The translations under genes were made by a program, and so were the position numbers. The notes beneath the pieces were generated by a model. It was not told where the DNA came from and made no database searches. It worked only from the letters and a program-made list of their open reading frames with translations. A DNA stretch of 25,390 nucleotides from TMED8 sp038125725 (GTDB taxonomy: Bacteria > Pseudomonadota > Alphaproteobacteria > Rhodospirillales > Casp-alpha2), in contig JAYPEK010000053.1 of NCBI GenBank assembly GCA_038125725.1, positions 1 to 25,390 of the forward strand, written 5' to 3'. This document shows, one piece after another, positions 14,439 to 22,280 of the stretch (position 1 is the stretch's first letter; each line of letters opens with the position of its first letter).

Positions 14439-15695
14439 ATGCTGAAACAGGTTGAAGGATCGCAAGCCATCGCCGAGGCCGTCGGCTATTGCCGCCCCGA
14501 GGTGGTCTGCGCCTACCCGATCACGCCGCAGACCCACATCGTCGAAGGCGTCGGCGCATTAGTGAAGGCGGGCACGCTGCAGAATTGCGAATACATCAAC
14601 GTGGAAAGCGAGTTCGCCGCCTTGAGTGTCGCCATCGGCGCATCGGCCGCCGGCGCGCGCACCTATACGGCAACCGCCAGCCAGGGCCTCTTGTTCATGG
14701 CCGAGGCCGTCTACAACGCCGCCGGGTTGGGCCTTCCCATCGTCATGACCATCGGCAACCGCGCCATCGGCGCGCCGATCAACATTTGGAACGATCATAC
14801 CGATTCCATGGCCATGAAGGACGCCGGCTGGATCCAGCTTTTCGCCGAAACCAACCAGGAAGCGGTGGACCTGCACATCCAGGCCTTCCGCCTGGCCGAG
14901 GAATTGAGCTGCCCGGTGATGGTCTGCGTGGATGGCTTCATCCTCACCCACGCCTACGAGCGCATCGACGTGCCGACCCAGGAAGAGGTCGATGCCTTTC
15001 TTCCCGCTTTCGAGCCGATCCAGGTGCTCGATCCCGCCGATCCCTATTCCATCGGCGCCATGGTCGGCCCGGAAGCCTTTACCGAGGTGCGCTACCTGGG
15101 CCATGAAAAGCAGTTGCAGGCGCTGCGCCTGATCCCGGAAATCGCCAAGGTGTTCAAGGATGTCTTTGGGCGCGAGACCGGCGGGCTGGTGCATTCCTAC
15201 AAGACAGACGGCGCGGAGACCGTTGTCGTCGCGCTGGGTTCGGTCAACGGCACCATCAAGGACGCGGTGGACGAGATGCGCGACGCCGGCGCCGCCGTCG
15301 GATCGGTCAGCATCTGTTCGTTCCGGCCGTTCCCGCTGGAGGCCCTGGCCCAGGCGCTGGACGGCGCCAAGCGCGTCGTCGTCGTGGAGAAAAGCCTGGC
15401 GCCCGGCCTCGGCGGCGTGGTGGCGTCGAACGTGCGCATGGCGCTGGCCCGCAAGAGCGTGCCCGTGCACACGGTGATCGCCGGGCTCGGCGGACGGCCG
15501 ATCACCATGGCGTCGCTGAAGGAAACGTTCGAAGCCGCCGGCGAGGACCGGCTGCCGGACGTGCAGTTCCTGGACCTCGACCACGCCGCCGTCGAACACG
15601 AACTGGTCCGCTCGCGCGCCACGCGCAAGTCCGGACCGACCGCGGAGAACATCCTGCGCCAGCTCAACCCGTGCCGCCCGGCGGCGCAAAGCTGA
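14439..15695 (+). CDS. porA: 2-oxoacid (probably pyruvate):ferredoxin oxidoreductase alpha subunit
   Basis: A 418-residue alpha subunit. The YPITPQTHIVE segment (residues 26-36) is typical of the pyruvate-type PorA rather than the 2-oxoglutarate-type KorA. ESEFAALSVAIGASAAGART and ASQGLLFMAEAVYNAAGLGL build the thiamine-pyrophosphate pyrimidine domain. INIWNDHTDSMAMKDAGWIQ lies near the substrate, and the transketolase-like C-terminal domain (about 260-400) has SFRPFPLEAL and VVVEKSLAPGLGG. With PorB it forms the thiamine-dependent decarboxylating core. It lies ten bases before porB in one transcription unit. Substrate preference for pyruvate is inferred from the motif and could be another 2-oxoacid. 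Confidence 0.92.
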   Translation: MLKQVEGSQAIAEAVGYCRPEVVCAYPITPQTHIVEGVGALVKAGTLQNCEYINVESEFAALSVAIGASAAGARTYTATASQGLLFMAEAVYNAAGLGLPIVMTIGNRAIGAPINIWNDHTDSMAMKDAGWIQLFAETNQEAVDLHIQAFRLAEELSCPVMVCVDGFILTHAYERIDVPTQEEVDAFLPAFEPIQVLDPADPYSIGAMVGPEAFTEVRYLGHEKQLQALRLIPEIAKVFKDVFGRETGGLVHSYKTDGAETVVVALGSVNGTIKDAVDEMRDAGAAVGSVSICSFRPFPLEALAQALDGAKRVVVVEKSLAPGLGGVVASNVRMALARKSVPVHTVIAGLGGRPITMASLKETFEAAGEDRLPDVQFLDLDHAAVEHELVRSRATRKSGPTAENILRQLNPCRPAAQS

Positions 15696-15705
15696 GGGAA
15701 ACGCC

Positions 15706-16725
15706 ATGACCGATCCAACCACCCAGCAACGCGTCAAGTTCTACCAGACCGGCACCCACACGGTGGGCAACCGGCTGTTGGACGACGCCAAGCGCACCGT
15801 GCAGGCCAGCATGGAGCGCGCCAATGCCATCACGTCCGGCCACCGCGCCTGCCAGGGCTGCGGCGAGGCCTTGGGCGCGCGCTATGCACTCGATTCCGCC
15901 ATGCGCGCCACCGAGGGCCAGATGGTCGCGGTCAACGCCACCGGCTGCCTGGAGGTGTTCACCACGCCCTACCCGGAAACGTCCTGGCAGATTCCGTGGC
16001 TGCATTCGCTATTCGGCAATGCGCCGGCGGTTGCGACGGGCGTTGCCGCCGCTTTCCGCGTCAAGGGAAGAAAGGACGTGCGCGTCGTCGCCCAGGGCGG
16101 CGACGGCGGCACCACCGATATCGGCTTCGGCTGCCTTTCCGGCATGTTCGAGCGCAACGACGACGTCCTCTATATCTGCTACGACAACGAGGCCTACATG
16201 AACACCGGCGTGCAGCGCTCGTCCGCCACGCCGCCGACGGCCCGCACGGCGACCACGCCGGCGGTCGGCGATGCCCCCGGCAATGTCTTCGGCACCGGCA
16301 AGAACCTGCCGCTGATCGCCATGGCGCATAACATTCCCTACGTGGCGACCGCATCCGTCGCCGACCTGCATGACCTGGAAGCCAAGGTGACCAAGGCCAT
16401 GAGCATCCACGGCGCGCGCTACATCCACATCATGGTGCCTTGTCCCTTGGGCTGGGGCTCCGCGTCCGACGCCACCATCCGGGTGGCGCGGCTGGCGGTG
16501 GAATCGGGCCTGTTTCCGCTGTTCGAGGCCGAACACGGCGAGGTCACCAACGTCAACAAGATCCGCCGCCGCGTGCCGGTGACGGAATATCTGCAACTGC
16601 AACGGCGCTTCGCGCACCTGTTCAAGAAAGGCGCCGAGGACACCGAACGCATTGAGCGCATCCAGCGCATGGCCGACGCCAACATCAAGCGCTTCGGCCT
16701 CGTGGATGGGGAGGCCGAGACATGA
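15706..16725 (+). CDS. porB: 2-oxoacid (probably pyruvate):ferredoxin oxidoreductase beta subunit
   Basis: A 339-residue beta subunit. It binds thiamine pyrophosphate through GGDGGTTDIGFG (D133) and YDNEAYMNTGVQRS. Four cysteines suit the proximal 4Fe-4S cluster: C49 and C52 in ACQGCGEA, C81 in TGCLEV and C246 in MVPCPLGW. The tail VTEYLQLQRRFAHL is typical of PorB. It abstracts electrons from the hydroxyethyl intermediate and hands them toward ferredoxin domains. Its stop codon overlaps the start of the next gene as ATGA, so the fourth protein is translationally coupled and probably part of the complex. Confidence 0.93.
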   Translation: MTDPTTQQRVKFYQTGTHTVGNRLLDDAKRTVQASMERANAITSGHRACQGCGEALGARYALDSAMRATEGQMVAVNATGCLEVFTTPYPETSWQIPWLHSLFGNAPAVATGVAAAFRVKGRKDVRVVAQGGDGGTTDIGFGCLSGMFERNDDVLYICYDNEAYMNTGVQRSSATPPTARTATTPAVGDAPGNVFGTGKNLPLIAMAHNIPYVATASVADLHDLEAKVTKAMSIHGARYIHIMVPCPLGWGSASDATIRVARLAVESGLFPLFEAEHGEVTNVNKIRRRVPVTEYLQLQRRFAHLFKKGAEDTERIERIQRMADANIKRFGLVDGEAET

Positions 16726-18359
16726 GCGACAAACTGCCTTTCGCCATCACCCTCGATCCCGGCACGTCGCTGGCCAACGAGACCGGTTCGTGGCGCACGA
16801 CGAAGCCCGTCTACCTGGACCGCTTGCCGCCCTGCAACAACGCCTGCCCGGCCGGCGAGAACATCCAGCGCTGGCTGTTCCACGCCGAGGAAGGCGACTA
16901 CTTCACCGCCTGGCAGAAGCTGATGGAAGATAACCCGCTTCCGGGCGTCATGGGCCGGGTCTGCTATCACCCCTGCGAGGACGCCTGCAACCGCGCCGAG
17001 CTGGACGAGGCCGTCGGCATCCACGCGGTGGAGCGCTTCCTCGGCCGCCAGGCCTGGGAACACAAGTGGAAGCCGGAGTTCGACGCCAAGCCGTCCGGCA
17101 AGCGCGTGCTGGTGGTCGGCGCCGGGCCGAGCGGGCTATCGGCGGCCTATCACCTGACGCGGCTCGGCCATGCCGTCACCATCCGCGAGGCCGGCCCCAT
17201 GGCCGGCGGCATGATGCGCTTCGGCATCCCCAAGTACCGGCTGCCGCGCGACGTGCTGGATTACGAGATTCAGCGCATCCTCGACATGGGTGTGACGCTG
17301 GAGTTGAACACCAAGGTCGAAGACATCGACGCCGCCTTCGACACCGACGGCTTCGACGCCGTGTTCGTCGCCGTGGGCGCGCACCTGGCCAAGCGCATCG
17401 ACATTCCGGCGCATGCGGCGGGCAAGATTCTCGACGCCGTCAGCGTGCTGCGCGACATGGAGACCGTCGCCGAACCGCCGCAGTTGGGCCGCCGCGTCAT
17501 CGTCTACGGCGGCGGCAACACCGCCATGGACGTGGCCCGCACCGCCAAGCGCCTGGGCGTCGATGAATCGATGATCGTCTATCGGCGGTCGCGCAATGAG
17601 ATGCCGGCGCACGACTTCGAGGCCACCGAGGCCGAGGAGGAAGGCGTGATGATCCACTGGCTCCGGACCATCAAGCAGATCGACGAAACCACCTTCACCG
17701 TCGAGAAGATGGCCATCGACGAAAACGGCCGCCCGCAGCCAACCGGCGAGTTCGAGGAGATCGAGGCCGACACCCTGATCCTGGCCTTGGGCCAGGACGT
17801 GGACACCGACTTCCTCACCCGCGTCGCCGGGGTCGAGGTCGCCAAGGACGGTGTGGTTTCCGTCAACGGCCAGATGATGACCGGACGCGAGGGGCTGTTC
17901 GCCGGCGGTGACATGGTGCCGTCCGAACGCACCGTCACGGTGGCCGTCGGCCACGGCAAGAAGGCGGCGCGCCACATCGACGCCTGGCTCCGGGGTTCGA
18001 CCTACGACAAGCCGCCCCGGCCGGAGATCGCCGAGTACGGCAACCTGAATACCTGGTACTACGACGACGCGCCGCAGGCCGAACAGACGGCGCTCGACCT
18101 GGTCCGCCGCCAAACCGGCTTCGAGGAAGTGCTGCAGGGCCTGACGGAAGAGAATGCCTTGTTCGAAGCGCGCCGCTGCCTGAGCTGCGGCAACTGCTTC
18201 GAGTGCGACAATTGCTACGGCATCTGCCCCGACAACGCCGTCGACAAGCTCGGGCCTGGGCTGCGCTTCCAGTTCAAATACGACTACTGCAAGGGCTGCG
18301 GCATGTGCGCCGCCGAATGCCCCTGCGGCGCCATCAAGATGGTGGCGGAGGAGATTTAA
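16722..18359 (+). CDS. GltD-like NAD(P)H:acceptor oxidoreductase fused to a PorD-type 2x[4Fe-4S] ferredoxin
   Basis: A 545-residue fusion. The N-terminal glutamate-synthase-beta-type Fe-S region has C38 and C42 (PPCNNACPAG) and C81, C85 and C89 (CYHPCEDACN). A two-dinucleotide-domain flavoprotein follows: the FAD Rossmann motif VLVVGAGPSGLSAAYHL near 128-145, the second NAD(P) motif VIVYGGGNTAMDVA from about 259, and the closing GLFAGGDMVPSERTVTVAVG. From residue 486 a ferredoxin domain reads CLSCGNCFECDNCYGICP, then CKGCGMCAAECPCGAI (523-538), ligands for two clusters. In simpler Por enzymes the last part alone is the delta subunit, PorD. The fusion should let electrons pass between the oxidoreductase, or free ferredoxin, and NAD(P)H. 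The start overlaps the porB stop. The end overlaps the convergent downstream gene by four bases (TTAA shared by both stops). Confidence 0.9.
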   Translation: MSDKLPFAITLDPGTSLANETGSWRTTKPVYLDRLPPCNNACPAGENIQRWLFHAEEGDYFTAWQKLMEDNPLPGVMGRVCYHPCEDACNRAELDEAVGIHAVERFLGRQAWEHKWKPEFDAKPSGKRVLVVGAGPSGLSAAYHLTRLGHAVTIREAGPMAGGMMRFGIPKYRLPRDVLDYEIQRILDMGVTLELNTKVEDIDAAFDTDGFDAVFVAVGAHLAKRIDIPAHAAGKILDAVSVLRDMETVAEPPQLGRRVIVYGGGNTAMDVARTAKRLGVDESMIVYRRSRNEMPAHDFEATEAEEEGVMIHWLRTIKQIDETTFTVEKMAIDENGRPQPTGEFEEIEADTLILALGQDVDTDFLTRVAGVEVAKDGVVSVNGQMMTGREGLFAGGDMVPSERTVTVAVGHGKKAARHIDAWLRGSTYDKPPRPEIAEYGNLNTWYYDDAPQAEQTALDLVRRQTGFEEVLQGLTEENALFEARRCLSCGNCFECDNCYGICPDNAVDKLGPGLRFQFKYDYCKGCGMCAAECPCGAIKMVAEEI

Positions 18360-19108
18360 GCCGCGAGTGCACGCTCGACGGCGCAGATGCGGTCTTCGAC
18401 CGAAATGGCGGCGATCGAGGTCAGTTCCAGGTTACGGTCCTCATAGGCGTTGGTGCCGGGATGCGCCGCCTGCCAAGCGGCGACCGTGCGGTCGCGCTTC
18501 CCGAGCAGGCGCTCGATATCGGGCCGGAACAGCCGGAGCATGTTGGTGATCCAGACGTTGGTCGGCCAGCTCGGGCGTGCCTGATCGACCTCGAACTTTT
18601 CCAGCATTGCGATGACGTCTTCTGCCACATACCAGGTTTCGCCGGTGACCCAGCGGTTGGTGGTGAACAGCCGGATGGGATAGCCGGCCGCATCCATGGA
18701 AATGCCGATGAAATGGGTGAGCGCGTCGTTGGCCTCTTCCGGCGGCTGGTAATCATCGAGCGGCGCCGGACGGATTTCCGCGGGCATGCCGCGCGGCCGA
18801 AGAAACGTGTGGAAATGGCCATGCTCCTCGCCGTAGCGGTGCGCCCGGTTCTCTGGCGGGTGGGCGTGGTAGTAGTACTGGGAATGGCTGTCCCAGTCGT
18901 AGACGTCGCCCTTCGGATAGTGATCCCACTCGAAGAACTCGCCCTGGTCCTTCAGCACCTCGGCGACGACATTGGCGTCGCTTTTCCGGAGCACCCGGTA
19001 GCAGTCCTGGATTTGCCGGCCGGCCTCCGCCATGGCGGCGAGGTCGTCACGCGCCAACGTGTCGAGGGATACGGCTGCAAGCAGAATGTCGTCGGCCGGA
19101 ATATCCAT
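18356..19108 (-). CDS. Uncharacterised His-rich protein (possibly DUF6969-like)
   Basis: From the ATG at 19108 this is a 250-residue soluble protein I cannot assign to a pathway. It has no signal peptide or membrane segment. The centre (about 70-105) is crowded with histidine, aspartate and tyrosine: WDHYPKGDVYDWDSHSQYYY, HAHPPENRAHRYGEEHGHFH. This could be a metal site. A later part is rich in tryptophan (RWVTGETWYVAEDV, RPSWPTNVWITNML). The layout resembles a conserved bacterial family I recall as DUF6969, a tentative memory. A GTG at 19138 would add ten residues and has GGAGGAGG upstream, but a perfect TATAAT (19141-19146) would start the mRNA downstream of that GTG, so I prefer the ATG. 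The stop overlaps the por-operon fusion gene. Confidence 0.75.
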   Translation of the reverse strand: MDIPADDILLAAVSLDTLARDDLAAMAEAGRQIQDCYRVLRKSDANVVAEVLKDQGEFFEWDHYPKGDVYDWDSHSQYYYHAHPPENRAHRYGEEHGHFHTFLRPRGMPAEIRPAPLDDYQPPEEANDALTHFIGISMDAAGYPIRLFTTNRWVTGETWYVAEDVIAMLEKFEVDQARPSWPTNVWITNMLRLFRPDIERLLGKRDRTVAAWQAAHPGTNAYEDRNLELTSIAAISVEDRICAVERALAA

Positions 19109-19140
19109 GTGTTCCGATGTCCGGTTTCGAATGCGCACCG

Positions 19141-19170
19141 ATTATAAGGCCTCCTCCGGGTGGCCGACAA
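19141..19170 (-). promoter_or_regulatory. Sigma-70-type promoter for the His-rich protein gene
   Basis: On the minus strand TTGTCG (19165-19170) and a perfect TATAAT (19141-19146) are 18 bp apart. A start near 19134 falls after the GTG at 19138 and supports translation from the ATG at 19108. Confidence 0.45.
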
Positions 19171-19225
19171 CGGTGGTGCCGAAAAAGTGAGCGCAAGCCT
19201 AAGCGAATTCGCGCATACTCAGGCC

Positions 19226-20068
19226 ATGGGGAGGACGGCTTTTCTTGTTGTTGCCTGGCTCTTGGCGGCCCCGCCGGCGGCGGCCCAGGAGGTGCCCTTG
19301 ACGGTGCCGGTCAACGCCGGTCCGTTCATCATGGGCTCCGACCGGGCCGAGCGCGACGAGGCCTATCGGCTCGATGCCGTGGCGCTGGGCGGCAAGCCCG
19401 GCCGTCAACGCTACGAGAACGAGCCCCGCCATGAGGTGGCGACGGGTTTCTACGAAATCACCGTGATGCCGATCACCAACCGCCAGTACATGGACTTCGT
19501 CGCCGCCACCGGCCATCCGGCGCCTGACGTGGATGCCGAAGCCTGGCACGAAACCAACCCGTCGCTCCCCTATAAGCGGACCCGCCGCCACGCCTGGATA
19601 GGCGGCCAGGCACCGAAGGGCCGGCTCGATCATCCGGTGGTGCTGGTCAGCTTGGCGGACGCCAGGGCCTATGCGCGCTGGCTCAGCCGCGTCACTGGGC
19701 GGCAATGGCGGCTGCCGACCGAAGCCGAGTGGGAGAAGGCGGCGCGCGGCGAGTTCGGCGCGCGTTTTCCCTGGGGCAACTGGTTCGACCCGAGACTGCT
19801 GAACAGCCTGGACCGCGGCCCGGCCGACACCACACCGGTGGGGCGGCTCACCGACGGCATGAGCCCCTTCGGGCTGCTCGATGCCGCCGGCCAGGTGCTG
19901 GAATGGACCGAGACCGAGGCCCCGGGCGCTGCCGGCCACCATATCGTCAAGGGCGGGGCATGGAACGACAAGGGCTGCGGCGCCTGCCGGCCCGCGGCGC
20001 GCGGCGCGCGGCCGACCGGCCTGAAACACATCGATGTCGGGTTTCGGCTGGTGCGGCTCAGTCGCTGA
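19226..20068 (+). CDS. Secreted formylglycine-generating-enzyme-fold (SUMF1/FGE-sulfatase) protein
   Basis: From the ATG at 19226 the protein has 280 residues and a signal peptide, MGRTAFLVVAWLLAAPPAAA, followed by QEVPL. The mature part is one FGE-sulfatase domain: GPFIMGSDRAERDEAYR, FYEITVMPITNRQYMDFV, HPVVLVSLADARAYARWLS, WRLPTEAEWEKAARG, PWGN, SPFGLLDAAGQVLEW, GGAWNDKGC, RPAARGARP and IDVGFRLV. True sulfatase-activating enzymes carry two active-site cysteines spaced as C-x4-C after the GG motif. Here the two cysteines (GCGACR) are only C-x2-C, so this is probably another member of the fold, such as a binding or oxidase-like protein in the periplasm. A GTG at 19160 would bury the signal peptide and is not favoured. 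It converges with the HtrA-like gene, overlapping by 11 bases. Confidence 0.85.
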   Translation: MGRTAFLVVAWLLAAPPAAAQEVPLTVPVNAGPFIMGSDRAERDEAYRLDAVALGGKPGRQRYENEPRHEVATGFYEITVMPITNRQYMDFVAATGHPAPDVDAEAWHETNPSLPYKRTRRHAWIGGQAPKGRLDHPVVLVSLADARAYARWLSRVTGRQWRLPTEAEWEKAARGEFGARFPWGNWFDPRLLNSLDRGPADTTPVGRLTDGMSPFGLLDAAGQVLEWTETEAPGAAGHHIVKGGAWNDKGCGACRPAARGARPTGLKHIDVGFRLVRLSR

Positions 20069-20999
20069 GGACGATCCGGACCTCGAGCGGTTTGCCGTCG
20101 CGTTCCAGCATCACGGTGGTCATCTCGCCGGGGCGGTGCATGTACAGCGCCGCCGCCGCATCGGACGGCCGATGCACGGGCCGTCCGTCCACCTGGCGAA
20201 TGATGTCGCCGGTCTTTACGCCGGCGCCGGCCGCGGCACCGGCGGGATCGAGCCTAGCGACGCGGGCACCGCTCATCTTGCGCCGGTCTTCCGCACTCAA
20301 GGGTCGCAGCATCCAGCCGGTCTTGCCGAAGCTCACCTTGCCCATGCTGCGGAGATCGCTCACCACCCGCATCAACAACGCCGACGAGGTAGCGAAATTG
20401 ACGCCGATGTTGGCGTCGCTCTGTTTGGTGAAGATCGCCGACAACAGCCCGACCAGCCGCCCGTGGCCATCGACCAAGGCGCCGCCCGACGCGCCCGGAT
20501 TGACTGCCGCGTCGGTTTGGATGAAGTCCTCGATGACGTTGAAGCCGGCGTTGGTGCGGGCTGTTGCGGAAACCACGCCGCAGGTCACCGAGATACCGAG
20601 CCCGAAGGCATTGCCGATGGCGCAGACCTGTGCGCCGGCCGGCGGCGCGGCGGCGATGGTCGGCACGGGCGCGTCCACCGGCGCTTTCAGGAGCGCGATA
20701 TCGGTGCGCGCATCACGGCCGAGAATGATGGCGGTACGCAACTGCCCGTCCGCCAAGCGCAGGTCGACCTTGGTCGCCGGGCCGAGCACATGGGCATTGG
20801 TGGCGAAGTAGCCGCCCGGCATCACCGCCACGGCGGAGCCTTCGGGTTCTTCCGGTTGGCCCGGCTGGCGCCGGTAGCCACTGCCCCAATCCGGCAGCAC
20901 CGCAACCACCGAAGCCATGGCGTCGGCGACCGCGCCGGCCTTGGCCGGCAGCGGCATCAACAGCGCCATCATGGGCAGGGTGAGAAGCCAAGTCCGCAT
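20058..20999 (-). CDS. Secreted trypsin-like serine protease with PDZ domain (HtrA/DegP-like)
   Basis: A 313-residue protein with a signal peptide (MRTWLLTLPMMALLMPLPAKA) and a trypsin-like protease domain at about 50-215. The catalytic triad is visible: H70 in ATNAHV, D100 in RTDIALL and S171 in NPGASGGALVD. The nucleophile loop has GASGG instead of the usual GNSGG. One PDZ domain follows at about 225-310 (GWMLRPLS, GARVARLDPAGAAAGAGVKT, GDIIRQVDGRPV). HtrA-type proteases degrade or refold damaged proteins in the periplasm. It is shorter than DegP, which has two PDZ domains, and lacks a membrane anchor other than the leader. It is divergent from the PLP-enzyme gene and convergent with the FGE-fold gene. 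Confidence 0.9.
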   Translation of the reverse strand: MRTWLLTLPMMALLMPLPAKAGAVADAMASVVAVLPDWGSGYRRQPGQPEEPEGSAVAVMPGGYFATNAHVLGPATKVDLRLADGQLRTAIILGRDARTDIALLKAPVDAPVPTIAAAPPAGAQVCAIGNAFGLGISVTCGVVSATARTNAGFNVIEDFIQTDAAVNPGASGGALVDGHGRLVGLLSAIFTKQSDANIGVNFATSSALLMRVVSDLRSMGKVSFGKTGWMLRPLSAEDRRKMSGARVARLDPAGAAAGAGVKTGDIIRQVDGRPVHRPSDAAAALYMHRPGEMTTVMLERDGKPLEVRIVLSD

Positions 21000-21045
21000 G
21001 CCTAAGCTCTACACCCTTTCGCTTCGCCGGGGAAGGCTCGCCGGG

Positions 21046-21076
21046 TTGACGGTTCAAGCCGCGCATGGTCTTTAAA
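21046..21076 (+). promoter_or_regulatory. Weak candidate promoter of the PLP-enzyme gene
   Basis: TTGACG (21046-21051) matches the -35 consensus at 5 of 6 positions and TTTAAA (21071-21076) the -10 at 4 of 6, but the spacer is 19 bp, longer than ideal. It is the best candidate in the 106-bp gap before the gene. Confidence 0.25.
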
Positions 21077-21105
21077 CCGGCGATCATTCCTTGGGGAGGA
21101 AAACC

Positions 21106-22158
21106 ATGTCATCACCGCCGTCATCCGCACAGTCGTCTTCCGCGTTGGCGCCGCGCGTGCGCCTGGCCCACGCGCCGACACCGCTGGAATTCCTGCCGAA
21201 CCTGACGGCGCGGCTCGGCGGCCCCAGGATCTACGTCAAGCGCGACGACTGCACCGGTCTCGCCATGGGCGGCAACAAGGCGCGGCAGCTGGAGTACTAC
21301 CTGGGCCAGGCCGTCGCCGAGGGCGCCGACACCATCCTGATCACCGGCGCCGTGCAATCCAATTTCGTCCGCCAGGCCGCCGCCGCGGCGCGCAAATGCG
21401 GCATGGACTGCCATATCCAGCTCGAGGACCGGGTGCCGCACAACGACGCCACCTACATGGGATCGGGCAACGTCTTGCTGGACCAGTTGCTCGGCGCCAC
21501 CTTGCACGAATTCCCCGAAGGCGAGAACGAGGCCGCCGCCGACGCCAACCTGGAAGCCATCGCCGACGGGCTGCGCGCCGAAGGCAGGAAACCCTATGTG
21601 ATTCATCTCGGTATCGATCATCCGCCATGGGGTGGGCTCGGCTATGTCGATGCCGGGCGCGAGATCGCCAGCCAGGCGCATGGCATGAACCTGAAGCTCG
21701 ACGCGGTACTGGTGGCGACGGGCAGCGGCCTGACCCACGCCGGGCTCTTGGCGGGGCTGCGGGCCGCCGGCGAGAACGTGCCGGTCTACGGCATTTGCGT
21801 GCGCCGCGACGCCAAACAGCAGCGCGCCCGCATCGAACGGCGCTTGGCCGAAATCATCGATCTTGCCGGCCTGCCGGCCGATACCGCCGGCGCCGCCGAT
21901 ATTTCGGTCGACGATACCTGGCTCGGCCCCGGCTACGGGCGGCTCACCGACGAGATCCGGAATGCCCTCGATATCGCCGCCACGACCGAGGCATTGATCC
22001 TCGATCCGGTCTATACCGGCAAGGTGATGGCCGGGCTGATCGGCATGGTCGAACGCGGCGATTTCCGCCCGACGGACAATCTGCTGTTCGTACACACCGG
22101 CGGCAGCCCGGCGCTGTTCGGCTATGAGGAGTTGAACCGGACGCAGGCACCGGGCTGA
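21106..22158 (+). CDS. PLP-dependent D-cysteine desulfhydrase / ACC deaminase / L-cysteate sulfo-lyase family enzyme
   Basis: From the ATG at 21106 (GGGGAGG nearby) this is a 350-residue fold-type II PLP enzyme. The cofactor lysine is K58 in MGGNKARQLEYYL. The PLP ring and phosphate motifs are TGAVQSNFVRQAAAAARKCG and ATGSGLTHAGLLAGL; the end has LDPVYTGKVMAGLIGM and HTGGSPALFGY. The family splits C-S or C-C bonds of small amino acids: D-cysteine to pyruvate, sulfide and ammonia; L-cysteate to pyruvate, sulfite and ammonia; or ACC to 2-oxobutyrate and ammonia. Motifs alone do not separate these. No sulfite exporter or transporter permease is adjacent. It is followed after 122 bases by the TAXI binding protein on the same strand, so joint uptake and use of one substrate is possible but unproven. 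Confidence 0.85.
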   Translation: MSSPPSSAQSSSALAPRVRLAHAPTPLEFLPNLTARLGGPRIYVKRDDCTGLAMGGNKARQLEYYLGQAVAEGADTILITGAVQSNFVRQAAAAARKCGMDCHIQLEDRVPHNDATYMGSGNVLLDQLLGATLHEFPEGENEAAADANLEAIADGLRAEGRKPYVIHLGIDHPPWGGLGYVDAGREIASQAHGMNLKLDAVLVATGSGLTHAGLLAGLRAAGENVPVYGICVRRDAKQQRARIERRLAEIIDLAGLPADTAGAADISVDDTWLGPGYGRLTDEIRNALDIAATTEALILDPVYTGKVMAGLIGMVERGDFRPTDNLLFVHTGGSPALFGYEELNRTQAPG

Positions 22159-22176
22159 AAGTTTTCGGATGACGAA

Positions 22177-22203
22177 CCCGGCCCGCCTAGCTAGGATGCC
22201 GGG
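22177..22203 (+). other. Inverted repeat between PLP-enzyme and TAXI genes
   Basis: CCCGGC and GCCGGG can form a six-base-pair stem around a 15-base loop that itself contains the palindrome CTAGCTAG. No T-run follows, so termination is doubtful. It shows only that the two genes are separated by a structured spacer. Confidence 0.25.
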
Positions 22204-22280
22204 AAGAGTTGTGGAAACCCAATAGGATAGGGGCTCCACGGCGAGCACAATGGTAGGAACCAGGGCAGGAACCTCTTGAA

